A model generated the notes under the pieces. That model did not search any database. It was not told the origin of the DNA and was given only the letters and a program-made list of their open reading frames with translations. Positions 16,176-25,058 of a stretch of 64,000 bases of DNA are shown here, piece after piece. Each line of letters opens with the position of its first letter. The stretch's first letter is position 1. Source of the DNA: Acidimicrobiia bacterium (lineage in GTDB: Bacteria; Actinomycetota; Acidimicrobiia; Acidimicrobiales; Poriferisodalaceae); assembly GCA_022820925.1 (NCBI GenBank), contig JAJEEO010000010.1, forward strand, positions 1-64,000, read 5' to 3'. The position numbers and the translations under genes are program-made.

Positions 16176-17909
16176 ATGAAGAAATGGCGACTGCTCGTTG
16201 CCGTGCTGGCCGTGTTTGCGCTTGTCGCTGCGGCTTGCGCAAGCGACGACGACGATGACGGTGCGGCACCCGCGGCCACTGCGGCACCCGACACCGATGA
16301 CATGGCCGACGACGACATGGCCGACGACGGCGATGACGACATGGCCGACGACGACGGCGACATGGCCGACGACGACATGGCAGATGACGACATGGCCGCC
16401 GCCCATGGCCCGTGCAATGACGGGGCCAACGTCGGCGGGACGCTCATCATCGGCAGCACCCAGGTGCCGCGGCACCTCAACGGCACCGTGCAGTCGGGTT
16501 ATGCGACCGCCGTGCCGGGCACACAGCTCAACGCGAGCCCGCTGCTGTACGACGACGAGTACAACCCCATGCCGTACCTGGCAGAGAGCTGGGATGTCGC
16601 CGACGACGGTCTCTCGGTGACACTGCACCTCGTAGAGGACGCCGTCTTCCACGACGGGATGCCCGTCACGTCTGCCGACGTGGCATTCTCGATCCTCACA
16701 GCGCAGGCGCATCACCCCTTCAAGCCGATGTTCGCACCGGTCACCGGTGTGGACACCCCCGACGAGCACACCGCCGTGATCAACCTGAGTCAGCCGCATC
16801 CTGCGATCCTGCTGGCGATGTCGCCGGGCCTCCTGCCGGTCATCCCGAAGCACATCTTCGATGACGGCCAAGAACTGCCGACTCACCCGCGCAATACGGA
16901 GGACTTCGTGGGCTCGGGTCCGTTTCGGCTGGTCGAGTACGAGGCCGGCACGATCATCCGCATGGAGCGCTTCGACGACTTCTTCATCGAGGGAGCGCCG
17001 TGTCTCGACGAAATCGTCATGCAGATCATTCCCGATGCGACCAACATCGTCCTGGGCCTCGAGAATGGCGAGATCGACCTCTCGGTCACGCTGGGGCCCT
17101 CAGCGAACGTCCTGCGCCTGATGGAGAACGAGAACGTGACCGTGAGCTCCGACGGTCACGAAGCGATCGGGCAGATCCAGTGGCTCGAGATGAACGTGGA
17201 CGACCCGGCACTGTCGGACAAGCGCGTGCGCCAGGCGATCGCCTACGCCATCGACCGCGACTTCATGATCGACGCGCTCGACCAAGGACTGACCATCCCG
17301 GCCACGTCAGGCATCGTCACGGCGAGCCCGTTCCACGACTCCACGGTCAACCCCTATGACCGCGATGTCGATCAGGCGAAGGCGCTGCTGGCCGAGGCCG
17401 GCTACGGCGATGGCGATCTCAGCCTCACCATCGACTACATCCCGCCGACGCAGGTGATCTACGCCGAGTACGTCGTGCAGGCGCTCGAAGATGTCGGCAT
17501 CAACGTGGAGCTGAGCGTCTCGCCCGACTTCCCGACATGGGCTGGTCGAATCGCAGGCCGCGACTATCAGATGACGATCAACAACGTCTGGAACTGGGGC
17601 GATCCGGTGATCGGCGTCCACCGCAGCTACCTCACCGACAACATCGACCAGGGCATCTGGACAAACAACACCGGGTACTCGAACGCCGAGGTCGACCGGA
17701 TCCTGGCGGAGGCCGGTCAGGAACTCGACGCCGAGCGCCGGGCTGCGCTGTACGCCGAGTTCCAGCAGATCGTGTCGGATGAAGTGCCGATCTACTACCT
17801 GACCACTCCGCAGTTCTGGCAGGCCTACAACCCAACTGTCCAGGACCCGCCGACCCGGACCATCTGGGGCATGATGTCGCCCATGCACGAGGTGTGGCTG
17901 GATCAGTAG
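16176..17909 (+). CDS. Peptide ABC transporter substrate-binding lipoprotein (SBP family 5)
   Basis: 577 residues. A signal peptide ends in VAAAC (lipobox Cys21). Residues ~25-70 form a low-complexity linker of repeated Asp-Asp-Met-Ala units; at DNA level it is an imperfect repeat of gacatggccgacgac (about 16296-16395). The rest is a DppA/OppA-like fold: YLAESWDVADDGLSVTLHL, FHDGMPVTSADVAFSI, VGSGPFRLVEYEAG, VRQAIAYAIDRDFMI. GAGGGAGAG is placed six bases before the ATG. It is the first gene of dppABCDF and should capture oligopeptides or a related ligand outside the membrane. Confidence 0.93.
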   Translation: MKKWRLLVAVLAVFALVAAACASDDDDDGAAPAATAAPDTDDMADDDMADDGDDDMADDDGDMADDDMADDDMAAAHGPCNDGANVGGTLIIGSTQVPRHLNGTVQSGYATAVPGTQLNASPLLYDDEYNPMPYLAESWDVADDGLSVTLHLVEDAVFHDGMPVTSADVAFSILTAQAHHPFKPMFAPVTGVDTPDEHTAVINLSQPHPAILLAMSPGLLPVIPKHIFDDGQELPTHPRNTEDFVGSGPFRLVEYEAGTIIRMERFDDFFIEGAPCLDEIVMQIIPDATNIVLGLENGEIDLSVTLGPSANVLRLMENENVTVSSDGHEAIGQIQWLEMNVDDPALSDKRVRQAIAYAIDRDFMIDALDQGLTIPATSGIVTASPFHDSTVNPYDRDVDQAKALLAEAGYGDGDLSLTIDYIPPTQVIYAEYVVQALEDVGINVELSVSPDFPTWAGRIAGRDYQMTINNVWNWGDPVIGVHRSYLTDNIDQGIWTNNTGYSNAEVDRILAEAGQELDAERRAALYAEFQQIVSDEVPIYYLTTPQFWQAYNPTVQDPPTRTIWGMMSPMHEVWLDQ

Positions 17910-17976
17910 CGGCAACCGAGTCCCGTTCCGGCAGCGCTGATGTGACCGCCGGAACTTCGCTCGACGAGGACGGAGC

Positions 17977-18960
17977 ATGCTGAGGTCCATCGCTGCCAGG
18001 ATCGCCCAAGCACTCGGGTTGATCCTGGCAGTGATGTGCCTCAATTTCCTGCTGATCCACCTGACGCCCGGCGATCCCGCCACAGTGATCGTGGGCGAGA
18101 GCGGCGCCGGCGACCCTGAGCTGCTGGAAGAAATCCGGGCACAGTACGGCTTGGATCGTCCATTCGTGGTGCAGCTCGGGACCTACATCGGCCGTGTCGC
18201 CACCGGCGACCTCGGTGAGTCGTACTTCTTCAATCAATCGGTCACTTCGCTGATATCGGCACGGCTGTGGCCGACCGTGCTGCTGGTGGGCACCGCGCTG
18301 TCGTTCGCCGTTGCGGCAGGGACCATGGTCGGCGTGGCGACCGCTCGCCGCCCGGAGAGCCCGCTGAGTCACGGCGCAACCGTGCTGGCACTGGTGGGCT
18401 TCTCGATGCCGGTGTTCTGGACCGGCATCATGCTGGTGATCCTGTTCGCGTCGACGTGGAAGCTGCTGCCGGTACAGGGCTGGCACGATGTGAGCTACGG
18501 CGAAGGCATGCTCGCGAATGTCCTCGACGTCGGCGAGCACCTGGTGCTGCCGGCACTCACGCTCGGACTCATCTATCTGGCGCAGTACAGCCGATTGTCG
18601 CGGGCCTCCATGCTGGAGGTGCTCGAATCGGACTACGTGCGCACCGCCAGGGCGAAGGGGCTGGGCGAGCGCCGGGTGGTGTACAAGCACGCGCTTCGCA
18701 ATGCTGTGATCCCCGTGGTGACGGTGATCGGCCTGCAGTTCGGAGCACTGCTGTCGGGCGCGTTGCTCGTCGAGACCGTCTTCAATTGGCCGGGATTGGG
18801 TCGGCTCGCGTTCGACTCCATCCTTCGGCGGGACACCTCAGTGCTGCTTGGCGTGCTGATGGTGTCGTCGGTCATGGTGATCGTGGCGAATCTGCTGACC
18901 GATCTGCTGTACACGATCATCGACCCGCGCATCCGGCTGCGGGAGCGTTCCAATGTCTGA
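17977..18960 (+). CDS. Peptide ABC transporter permease, DppB type
   Basis: 327 residues with six membrane segments. The N-terminal pattern (LNFLLIHLTPGDPATVIVGE, then LREQYGLD-like IRAQYGLDRPFV) and the EAA loop region DYVRTARAKGLGERRVVYKHALRNAVIPVV are diagnostic of DppB/OppB. It forms the channel with the next gene product. Its stop overlaps the next start by eight bases. It follows the binding protein by 67 bases. Confidence 0.94.
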   Translation: MLRSIAARIAQALGLILAVMCLNFLLIHLTPGDPATVIVGESGAGDPELLEEIRAQYGLDRPFVVQLGTYIGRVATGDLGESYFFNQSVTSLISARLWPTVLLVGTALSFAVAAGTMVGVATARRPESPLSHGATVLALVGFSMPVFWTGIMLVILFASTWKLLPVQGWHDVSYGEGMLANVLDVGEHLVLPALTLGLIYLAQYSRLSRASMLEVLESDYVRTARAKGLGERRVVYKHALRNAVIPVVTVIGLQFGALLSGALLVETVFNWPGLGRLAFDSILRRDTSVLLGVLMVSSVMVIVANLLTDLLYTIIDPRIRLRERSNV

Positions 18961-19882
18961 TTCCGCTGGGCTCGGGGACGTGGCCGCCGCCGACATGGGC
19001 GTCACGCCGGGTCTCGGTGCCGGCGGCGGCGCTGGCGCAGCGCGGCCAGGGCGCGAGACCTTCCGGCTGTTCGTGCGCAACAAGGCGGCGGTCGTCGGAG
19101 TACTGATGCTGGCGGGTGTCGTCTTCATGACGGTCGCCGGGCCCCGCTTGTACGACCAAGACCCTAAGGACATCGTGGCCCGGCCCTTGATCGGTCCAGG
19201 CGAGCTCACCGAAGCCCGGCTGGGCACCGACTACCTCGGGCGTGACGTGCTGGCCGGTGTGATCAACGGTGGCGGCACCAGCCTGACCGTGGCGGCGATG
19301 GCCGCCGCGATGGTGCTGGTCATCGGCATCGGCATCGGAGCGGTGGCCGGCTACTACGGCGGCTGGGCGGACAGTGCGCTCATGCGGTTCACCGAGTTCT
19401 TCCAGGTGCTGCCGGCGCTGCTGTTCGCGATGGTGGTGGTGGCGCTCTTCGAGCCGTCCATGTGGACGATCGCGTTCGCCATCGGCGTGGTGGCGTGGCC
19501 GGGGATCGCCCGCATTACCCGTGCGGAGTTCCTGCGGCTGAGGAACCTGGAGTTCGTGCGGGCTGCCCGCGCGGTGGGAGCTACGGACTGGCGCATCATC
19601 CGCAAGGTGGTGTTCCCCAACGCGCTGCCGCCGCTCATCGTGTCGGCCACGCTCATCATGGGCACGGCGATCCTGTTCGAGGCGGGACTGGCGTTCTTGG
19701 GCCTCGGCGATCCCAACACCACGAGCTGGGGCTTGATGATCGGGCTCAACCGGGGCAACTTCCTGACTGCCTGGTGGTCGGTCACCTTCCCCGGCCTGGC
19801 GATCTTCTTCACCGTGCTGAGCTTCAGCCTCATCGGCGACGGGCTGCAGGATGCCTACAACCCCAAGCTGCGGGGACGCTGA
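18953..19882 (+). CDS. Peptide ABC transporter permease, DppC type
   Basis: 309 residues. An N-terminal Gly/Ala-rich stretch of ~30 residues precedes the first membrane segment. The DppC features are LGTDYLGRDVLAGVINGG, the EAA loop LEFVRAARAVGATDWRIIRKVVFPNALPPLIV and the end SFSLIGDGLQDAYNPKLRG. It pairs with the DppB-type permease. It overlaps the upstream gene by eight bases and is three bases ahead of the first ATPase gene. Confidence 0.94.
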   Translation: MSDSAGLGDVAAADMGVTPGLGAGGGAGAARPGRETFRLFVRNKAAVVGVLMLAGVVFMTVAGPRLYDQDPKDIVARPLIGPGELTEARLGTDYLGRDVLAGVINGGGTSLTVAAMAAAMVLVIGIGIGAVAGYYGGWADSALMRFTEFFQVLPALLFAMVVVALFEPSMWTIAFAIGVVAWPGIARITRAEFLRLRNLEFVRAARAVGATDWRIIRKVVFPNALPPLIVSATLIMGTAILFEAGLAFLGLGDPNTTSWGLMIGLNRGNFLTAWWSVTFPGLAIFFTVLSFSLIGDGLQDAYNPKLRGR

Positions 19883-19885
19883 GCG

Positions 19886-20842
19886 GTGAGCGATCTGCCG
19901 ACCGACGACGGCGCCTCGGGCGACGACCCCTCTGCGGGCATGTCGCCGAGACTGCAGGTTCGCGGGCTGACTGTCGGCTTCGACGAGTTCGTCGCCGTCA
20001 ACGATGTGTCGTTCGATCTGCACGACGGCGGGACGCTGGCGGTCGTCGGCGAGTCGGGCTCGGGCAAGTCGGTGACTGCGCTGTCGATCATGCGCCTCAT
20101 CGAGATCGGCACCCGGGCGGAGATCCGCAGCGGAGAAGTGCTGTTCCGCCACGACGACGGCAGCGTCGACGACCTGCTGCAGCTTCCCGAACCGCAGATG
20201 CGATCGATCCGAGGTGATCGCATCTCGATGATCTTCCAGGAGCCGCTGACCAGCCTGAACCCCGTCTACACCGTCGGCAGCCAGATCGGCGAGGCGCTGC
20301 GGCTGCACCGCGGCATGAACCGCAGCGAGGCGCGCGAGCGCACCTTGGAGATGCTCAACCGGGTGCGCATTCCCGATGCTGCGCGCCGGATCGATCAGTA
20401 CCCCCACGAGATGTCGGGCGGGATGCGACAGCGGGTGATGATCGCCATGGCGCTTGCCTGCGACCCGGCGATCCTGATCGCGGATGAGCCCACGACCGCG
20501 CTCGACGTCACGATCCAGGCACAGATCCTGGCCCTGATCGCCGAAATGCAGCGCGAGACCGGCGCGGCAGTGCTGATCATCACCCACGACATGGGCGTGG
20601 TTGCCGAGATCGCCGACGAGGTGGTGGTGATGCAGCAGTCTCGACTGGTCGAGCGCGGCAATGTCTCGGACATCTTCGACCGGCCCAGCGAGCCCTACAC
20701 GCAATCGCTGCTGGCTGCAGTGCCGCGCCTGGGGTCGATGGCCGGCGTCGAGGACCCGCAGCGCTTCGAACTGATCGAACCCGAAGCGCTGGCGGCGACT
20801 GCCGCATCGGGTGCGGGAAGCGACGGGGAGCCGGGTTCGTGA
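19886..20842 (+). CDS. Peptide ABC transporter ATP-binding protein, DppD type
   Basis: 318 residues from GTG. Walker [15 protein letters not shown]-loop [17 protein letters not shown], signature [15 protein letters not shown] and Walker [15 protein letters not shown]. The C-terminal oligopeptide-transporter domain ([16 protein letters not shown]) is present. Its stop overlaps the next gene by 4 bases (GTGA). It works as a heterodimer with the DppF-type ATPase. Confidence 0.95.
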   Translation: MSDLPTDDGASGDDPSAGMSPRLQVRGLTVGFDEFVAVNDVSFDLHDGGTLAVVGESGSGKSVTALSIMRLIEIGTRAEIRSGEVLFRHDDGSVDDLLQLPEPQMRSIRGDRISMIFQEPLTSLNPVYTVGSQIGEALRLHRGMNRSEARERTLEMLNRVRIPDAARRIDQYPHEMSGGMRQRVMIAMALACDPAILIADEPTTALDVTIQAQILALIAEMQRETGAAVLIITHDMGVVAEIADEVVVMQQSRLVERGNVSDIFDRPSEPYTQSLLAAVPRLGSMAGVEDPQRFELIEPEALAATAASGAGSDGEPGS

Positions 20843-21765
20843 CGCAGCACGATTCCCCGTCTCCCATCGTCGAGGTCGACGCGCTCACCAAGCACTTCCC
20901 AGCCAGCCATGGCGCCCGCGTGCACGCAGTGGAGCAGGTCAGCCTGCACATCGACCGCGGTGAGACGCTGGCCGTGGTGGGCGAGAGCGGCTGCGGCAAG
21001 TCGACCCTCGCATACCTGATCATCCGCCTGCTGAATCCGACCAGCGGCACCATCCGGCTCGATGGTGCCGACATCACGAGCCTCGGGCCGCGGGCGCTGC
21101 GGCCTCACCGGCGCAAGGCACAGATCGTCTTCCAGGACCCCTTCGCCAGCCTCGATCCCCGCCGCTCGGTGGGCAAGGCGATCGCCGAGCCGCTCGAAAT
21201 CCATCGTGCGGTGCCCAAGCGGGAGATCAACGATGTGGTCGCCGAACTGCTGCGGCGAGTCGGCATGTCGCCTGACGACATGCGGCAGTACCCGCACCAG
21301 TTCTCGGGGGGTCAGCGGCAGCGCATCTGCATCGCCCGGGCCTTGGCGCTGCGGCCCGAGCTGGTGATCGCCGATGAGGCGGTGTCCGCGCTGGACGTCT
21401 CGATCCAGGCGCAGGTCATCAACCTGATGATGGACCTGCAGGAAGAGATGGGCTTGTCGTACCTGTTCATCAGCCACGACCTCGCCGTCGTGGAACGGAT
21501 CGCTCACCGGGTCGGCGTGATGTACCTCGGCCAGATCGTCGAGCTGGGTCCGCGCCGAGCCATCTTCGAGAACCCCACGCACGACTACACCAAGCGGTTG
21601 CTCGACGCGGTGCCGATCGCCGATCCGGCCCGACGCCGCACCGACCGCTCCGTGCAGACCGACGAGGTGCCCAGCCCGGTCTTCGAAGCCGGCACCGCCC
21701 CCGAGCCCGTGACCCTGGTCGAGGTGGAACCGGGACACCTCGTAGCACAGGAGGCAAACGACTGA
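20839..21765 (+). CDS. Peptide ABC transporter ATP-binding protein, DppF type
   Basis: 308 residues from a GTG overlapping the previous stop. Walker A GESGCGKSTLAYL, Q-loop FQDPFASLDPRRSVGKAI, signature FSGGQRQRICIARAL, Walker B LVIADEAVSALDVS; here the usual DEP is DEA. The C-terminal domain includes PTHDYTKRLLDAVPIADP. The stop shares a base with the ATG of the following amidohydrolase (TGATG), so the hydrolase is translationally coupled to the transporter. Confidence 0.94.
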   Translation: MTQHDSPSPIVEVDALTKHFPASHGARVHAVEQVSLHIDRGETLAVVGESGCGKSTLAYLIIRLLNPTSGTIRLDGADITSLGPRALRPHRRKAQIVFQDPFASLDPRRSVGKAIAEPLEIHRAVPKREINDVVAELLRRVGMSPDDMRQYPHQFSGGQRQRICIARALALRPELVIADEAVSALDVSIQAQVINLMMDLQEEMGLSYLFISHDLAVVERIAHRVGVMYLGQIVELGPRRAIFENPTHDYTKRLLDAVPIADPARRRTDRSVQTDEVPSPVFEAGTAPEPVTLVEVEPGHLVAQEAND

Positions 21766-23468
21766 TGACGGCAGCGCGCTCCGGCCGCAACGACGAGAAC
21801 GAACCATTCGTGATCTACCCGGCTCGCCGGGTCATCACCGTCAACCCCGCGTTTCCCTTCGGCGAGGCGGTGGCGGTGTCCGGCGACCGCATCCTGGGCG
21901 TCGGCAGCACCGACGAGCTGGCGTCGTGGGGCAAGCACCGCATCGACGATTGCTTTGCCAACCACGTGATCATGCCCGGATTCATCGAAGCGCACTGCCA
22001 CGTCATGTCGGGCGGGCTGTGGAACTCCACCTACGTCGGCTATTTCGACCGGCGCGATCCCCAAGGACTTCTGTGGCCGGGCTGCACGTCGATCGACGAT
22101 GTGCTCGAACGGCTGGGCAAGGCCGCTGCGGACATGACCGACGACTCCCAGACGCTGCTGGCATGGGGCCTCGACCCCATCTACTTCCCGGGCGAGCGGC
22201 TCGTGGCGCGCCACCTCGACACCGTGACCGGCGACCGGCCGACGCTGATACTTCATGCCAGCGGGCACCTCGCCACCATCAACTCGGCGCTCATGGACCG
22301 ATGCGGCATCGACGAGACGGCCACCAGCCCCGGCGTGGCCCGCGGCGGCGACGGACTGCCCAACGGCGAGCTGCACGAGCCCGCCGGGATGATGCTGGCC
22401 GGCGAAGCGTTCGCCGACATGATGAAGGCCAACCGCAGCGAGCAGGCCCGCTGGCGCTATGCGAACGAAGCTCGCAATGCGGGGCACACGCTGCTGACCG
22501 ACTTGGGCACCACGCAGCTCTGGGACCCAGACCAGCTCAACAACTGGAAGAAGGTGACCAGCGATCCGACATATCCGGCGCGGGTCATGGTGGCGATGTC
22601 GAACCTGTTCGGGGCCACGGCCGACCCGGCGGAGCTGGCCGAGCTGTGCGTGAAGCTGAAGAGCGAGCAGACCGACAAGCTGCGCTTCGGCATTGTCAAG
22701 CTGATCCTGGACGGCTCGATCCAGGGCTTCACCGCCCGGATCAGCTGGCCGCACTACTACAAGCCGCCGCCGGGGCACATCGGCAACGGCATGTGGCTGA
22801 CGGCCCCCGACCAGATGGCCGACCTGGTGGAGCCGTACCACCGGGCGGGCCTCACTGTGCACTGCCACTGCAACGGCGACGAGGCCACCGAGGCGTTCGT
22901 CGAAGCCGTCGAGCAGGTGCTGGAGCGCTATCCACGCTGGGATCACCGCCACACCGTGCAGCACTGCCAGCTCACCACGCCGGACCAGTACCGTCGCATG
23001 GCGGCGCTCGGCATGTGCGCCAACATCTTCTCGAACCACATCTACTACTGGGGCGACCAGCATCGGGACGTGACCGTGGGGCCCGAGCGTGCGGCCCGGA
23101 TGGATGCCTGCGGCACCGCGCTGGCCAGCGGCGTCAGCTTCTCGATCCACTCTGATTCGCCGATTACGCCGCTGGGGCACCTGCACACTGCGTGGTGCGC
23201 GGTGAACCGGGTGACGGCGTCGGGCGAGGTGCTCGGGCCCGATGAGCGCATCGGCGTGCCGGACGCGCTGCGGGCCATCACGATCGAGGCGGCCCGGCAG
23301 ATCAAGATGGACGCCGAGATCGGCAGCATCGAGGCCGGCAAGCTGGCCGACTTTGCCGTGCTGGAGGACGACCCGCTGAGCGTCGATCCCATGGCGCTGC
23401 GCGACATCGGGGTGTGGGGCACCGTGCTGGGCGGCGTGCTGCAGCCTGCCCAGATCAGCGACGCGTAG
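21765..23468 (+). CDS. Amidohydrolase family protein, YtcJ-like
   Basis: 567 residues, metal-dependent hydrolase fold of the YtcJ/amidohydrolase 3 type. Likely metal and active-site elements are GFIEAHCHVM (His77, His79), VHCHCNGDEATEAF, HTVQHCQLTTPDQY and the Asp of SIHSDSPITPLG. The C-terminal AIEAARQIKMD-like region and GKLADFAVLEDDPL are typical of the superfamily. The substrate is unknown; YtcJ relatives act on N-substituted amides and formamides. Its start overlaps the dppF stop, which suggests it processes an imported amide or peptide-like compound. No signal peptide, so cytoplasmic. Confidence 0.88.
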   Translation: MTAARSGRNDENEPFVIYPARRVITVNPAFPFGEAVAVSGDRILGVGSTDELASWGKHRIDDCFANHVIMPGFIEAHCHVMSGGLWNSTYVGYFDRRDPQGLLWPGCTSIDDVLERLGKAAADMTDDSQTLLAWGLDPIYFPGERLVARHLDTVTGDRPTLILHASGHLATINSALMDRCGIDETATSPGVARGGDGLPNGELHEPAGMMLAGEAFADMMKANRSEQARWRYANEARNAGHTLLTDLGTTQLWDPDQLNNWKKVTSDPTYPARVMVAMSNLFGATADPAELAELCVKLKSEQTDKLRFGIVKLILDGSIQGFTARISWPHYYKPPPGHIGNGMWLTAPDQMADLVEPYHRAGLTVHCHCNGDEATEAFVEAVEQVLERYPRWDHRHTVQHCQLTTPDQYRRMAALGMCANIFSNHIYYWGDQHRDVTVGPERAARMDACGTALASGVSFSIHSDSPITPLGHLHTAWCAVNRVTASGEVLGPDERIGVPDALRAITIEAARQIKMDAEIGSIEAGKLADFAVLEDDPLSVDPMALRDIGVWGTVLGGVLQPAQISDA

Positions 23469-23537
23469 GGGTCGCTCCGGCGGAGGGGACCTGCCGTCGC
23501 GCCAGAGTGTCGCAGACAGGGGCAAGATGGGCGGGAG

Positions 23538-24533
23538 ATGAACGCGCACACGATTGCGGTCACCGTTGTCGGCGGGTATCTCGGCGCGGGCAAGACGACG
23601 CTGGTGAACCATGTGCTGCGCTCGTCCGACGAGCGCATCGCGGTGATCGTCAACGACTTCGGTGAGATCTCCATCGACGAAGACCTGATCGTGGCCGCCG
23701 ACAGCGACAAGCTGACATTGGCCAACGGCTGCATCTGCTGCACGCTCGCCGACGGATTCGCCGCCGCACTCATGCAGATCCGTTCAGCGGGCACGCTTCC
23801 AGAACGCTTGCTCATCGAGGCGAGCGGCGTGGCCGACCCAACCCAGATCGCGGCCTATGGCCACACGCCCGGGCTGCGACTGGATGCCGTGGTGGTCATG
23901 GCGGATGCAGAGCAGGTGCGACGCCAAGCCAACGACCGCTGGGTGGCCGACACCGTGCGGATGCAGCTCACAGCTGCAGACCTGCTGGTGGTCAACAAGA
24001 TCGACTTGCTCGACGATTCCAGAGAGGCCGATGACCTGTGCGACTGGCTGGCAGGGCTCTCACCCGGCGCCGCCGTTGTCCGCGCGAGCCGTGCTGCCGT
24101 GCCCATCGATGTGCTGCTCGGCCCCCGATCGGCCAGTGACGCCGCCGACACCCGTGAGCCGCCGACGCCCGGGGGGGCCGCTGCTTCCAGATGGCACGTC
24201 GTGGAGGATCTCTTCGAATCGCAGACCGCCGTCCTCGACGCACCGGTGCCCATGCCCGTCATCGAGGCGTTGCTCGCCGATCTGCCCGACGGCGTCGCCC
24301 GGCTCAAGGGCTTGGTGCAAGCAGTGCCAGCCGCCAGCGCAGACGATTCGAGCGGTACAGATGCCGCCGACGCAACCGCCTGCCTGGTCGAAGCCGTCGG
24401 CAGACGCACCTCGATGACCCCCCACGCCACCGACCCCACCCAGCCACCTCCCCGCTGGGCCGTCAGCCTCATATCCCACAAAGGCTCCCTCCCCCCCACC
24501 TGGCTCGCGAGACGGTTGCACGAGCCCAAGTGA
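23538..24533 (+). CDS. CobW/COG0523-family GTPase
   Basis: 331 residues. P-loop GGYLGAGKTTLVNH (12-25), switch region IVNDFGEISIDEDL, the metal-binding CxCC (GCICC, Cys65/67/68), the ESSG-like element IEASGVADP and the nucleotide-specificity motif VVNKIDLLD. The C-terminal half is Pro/Ala-rich and only loosely like CobW_C. COG0523 proteins are metallochaperones or metal-insertase helpers; a role in loading metal into the upstream amidohydrolase is possible but is only inferred from position (69 bases downstream). Confidence 0.85.
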   Translation: MNAHTIAVTVVGGYLGAGKTTLVNHVLRSSDERIAVIVNDFGEISIDEDLIVAADSDKLTLANGCICCTLADGFAAALMQIRSAGTLPERLLIEASGVADPTQIAAYGHTPGLRLDAVVVMADAEQVRRQANDRWVADTVRMQLTAADLLVVNKIDLLDDSREADDLCDWLAGLSPGAAVVRASRAAVPIDVLLGPRSASDAADTREPPTPGGAAASRWHVVEDLFESQTAVLDAPVPMPVIEALLADLPDGVARLKGLVQAVPAASADDSSGTDAADATACLVEAVGRRTSMTPHATDPTQPPPRWAVSLISHKGSLPPTWLARRLHEPK

Positions 24534-24660
24534 GGTTCGGCCCTGATTCAGCCTCGTGACTCAACGGGGCCCGTCGAACGGTAGGTCTGTTGCTTGGTTT
24601 GCCCATGGGCAGGGCGAAGAAGTGCGTTCCCAAGCATCCGATGAACGCGTTCTCGCCTGG

Positions 24661-24745
24661 CTAGTAGACGTTCTTTTCACGTGGCTAGCGGGTGTTTTGC
24701 CGTATGGCTAGCGGGTGATTTACCGCATAGCTAGTAGGTGTTTTG
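24661..24745 (+). repeat. Tandem 23-bp repeats, cluster 1 (four imperfect units)
   Basis: Four head-to-tail units of 23-24 bases, each beginning CTAG(C/T)(A/G)G and continuing with (G/A)(T/C)GTTTT-like and (G/T)(C/T)C(G/A) segments. Unit starts are near 24661, 24685, 24708 and 24731. Units 2 and 3 are the most alike. There are no spacers between units, so it is not a CRISPR. Confidence 0.75.
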
Positions 24746-24762
24746 TCACCCTGTAGCAGCGG

Positions 24763-24957
24763 TCAGTTCCAGAGGGCACAGATGGGAATGGCCTCGATGC
24801 GATCGCCGAGGGTGAACCGATCCGGACGTGTTTCGGCCACGAATGTCCCTATTGCGCATGTTTTGATGTATGTATTGCGCATCTCGTAATGCACCTTTTG
24901 CGCATACGCCAGTGTCGCTGCAGCGCGATCCGACGACATCGAGTGTGCCGCTGGCAA
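24763..24957 (-). pseudogene. Possible C-terminal remnant of a DUF4143-type ATPase gene
   Basis: A 64-codon open frame on the minus strand ends with FTLGDRIEAIPICALWN. That ending resembles the C-termini of AAA ATPases with a DUF4143 domain (pattern: LGDR, hydrophobic, AvP, hydrophobic, ALW). Only the last ~25 residues look like protein; the upstream part of the frame is simply the 23-bp repeats read through. No ATPase domain is nearby, so this would be a decayed fragment. The family assignment rests on a short motif remembered by eye and is uncertain. Confidence 0.3.
24852..24920 (+). repeat. Tandem 23-bp repeats, cluster 2 (three units starting TTGCGCAT)
   Basis: TTGCGCAT occurs at 24852, 24875 and 24898, exactly 23 bases apart. 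The first unit can be aligned with unit 2 of cluster 1 at about 17 of 23 positions (shared TGTTTTG and GTATG), so the two clusters may be one degenerate family. The TGCGCA core is palindromic. Confidence 0.7.
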
Positions 24958-25058
24958 GGGTGCTCGGGTGAGCGGGGGCGGTTGCGTGCCAGACTCATCG
25001 GGCGGGCAGCCGACTGCACCGAGACCCTGATCCTGAGTTCTGAGCCTGGAGTGCCGAC

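Larger units (their letters stand above)
24534..25058. other. 525-bp intergenic accessory spot, lower GC than its surroundings
   Basis: No intact gene is visible. It holds two clusters of 23-bp-period repeats (24661-24745 and 24852-24920) with a short remnant of coding sequence between them on the minus strand. The last ~60 bases should contain the promoter of the amidohydrolase at 25059, which has GGAG seven bases before its ATG. A and T runs here contrast with the neighbouring genes. Confidence 0.7.

Noticed and set aside
24661..24920. CRISPR array
   Set aside because: The repeats are directly contiguous with no unique spacers, are degenerate, and there are no cas genes.
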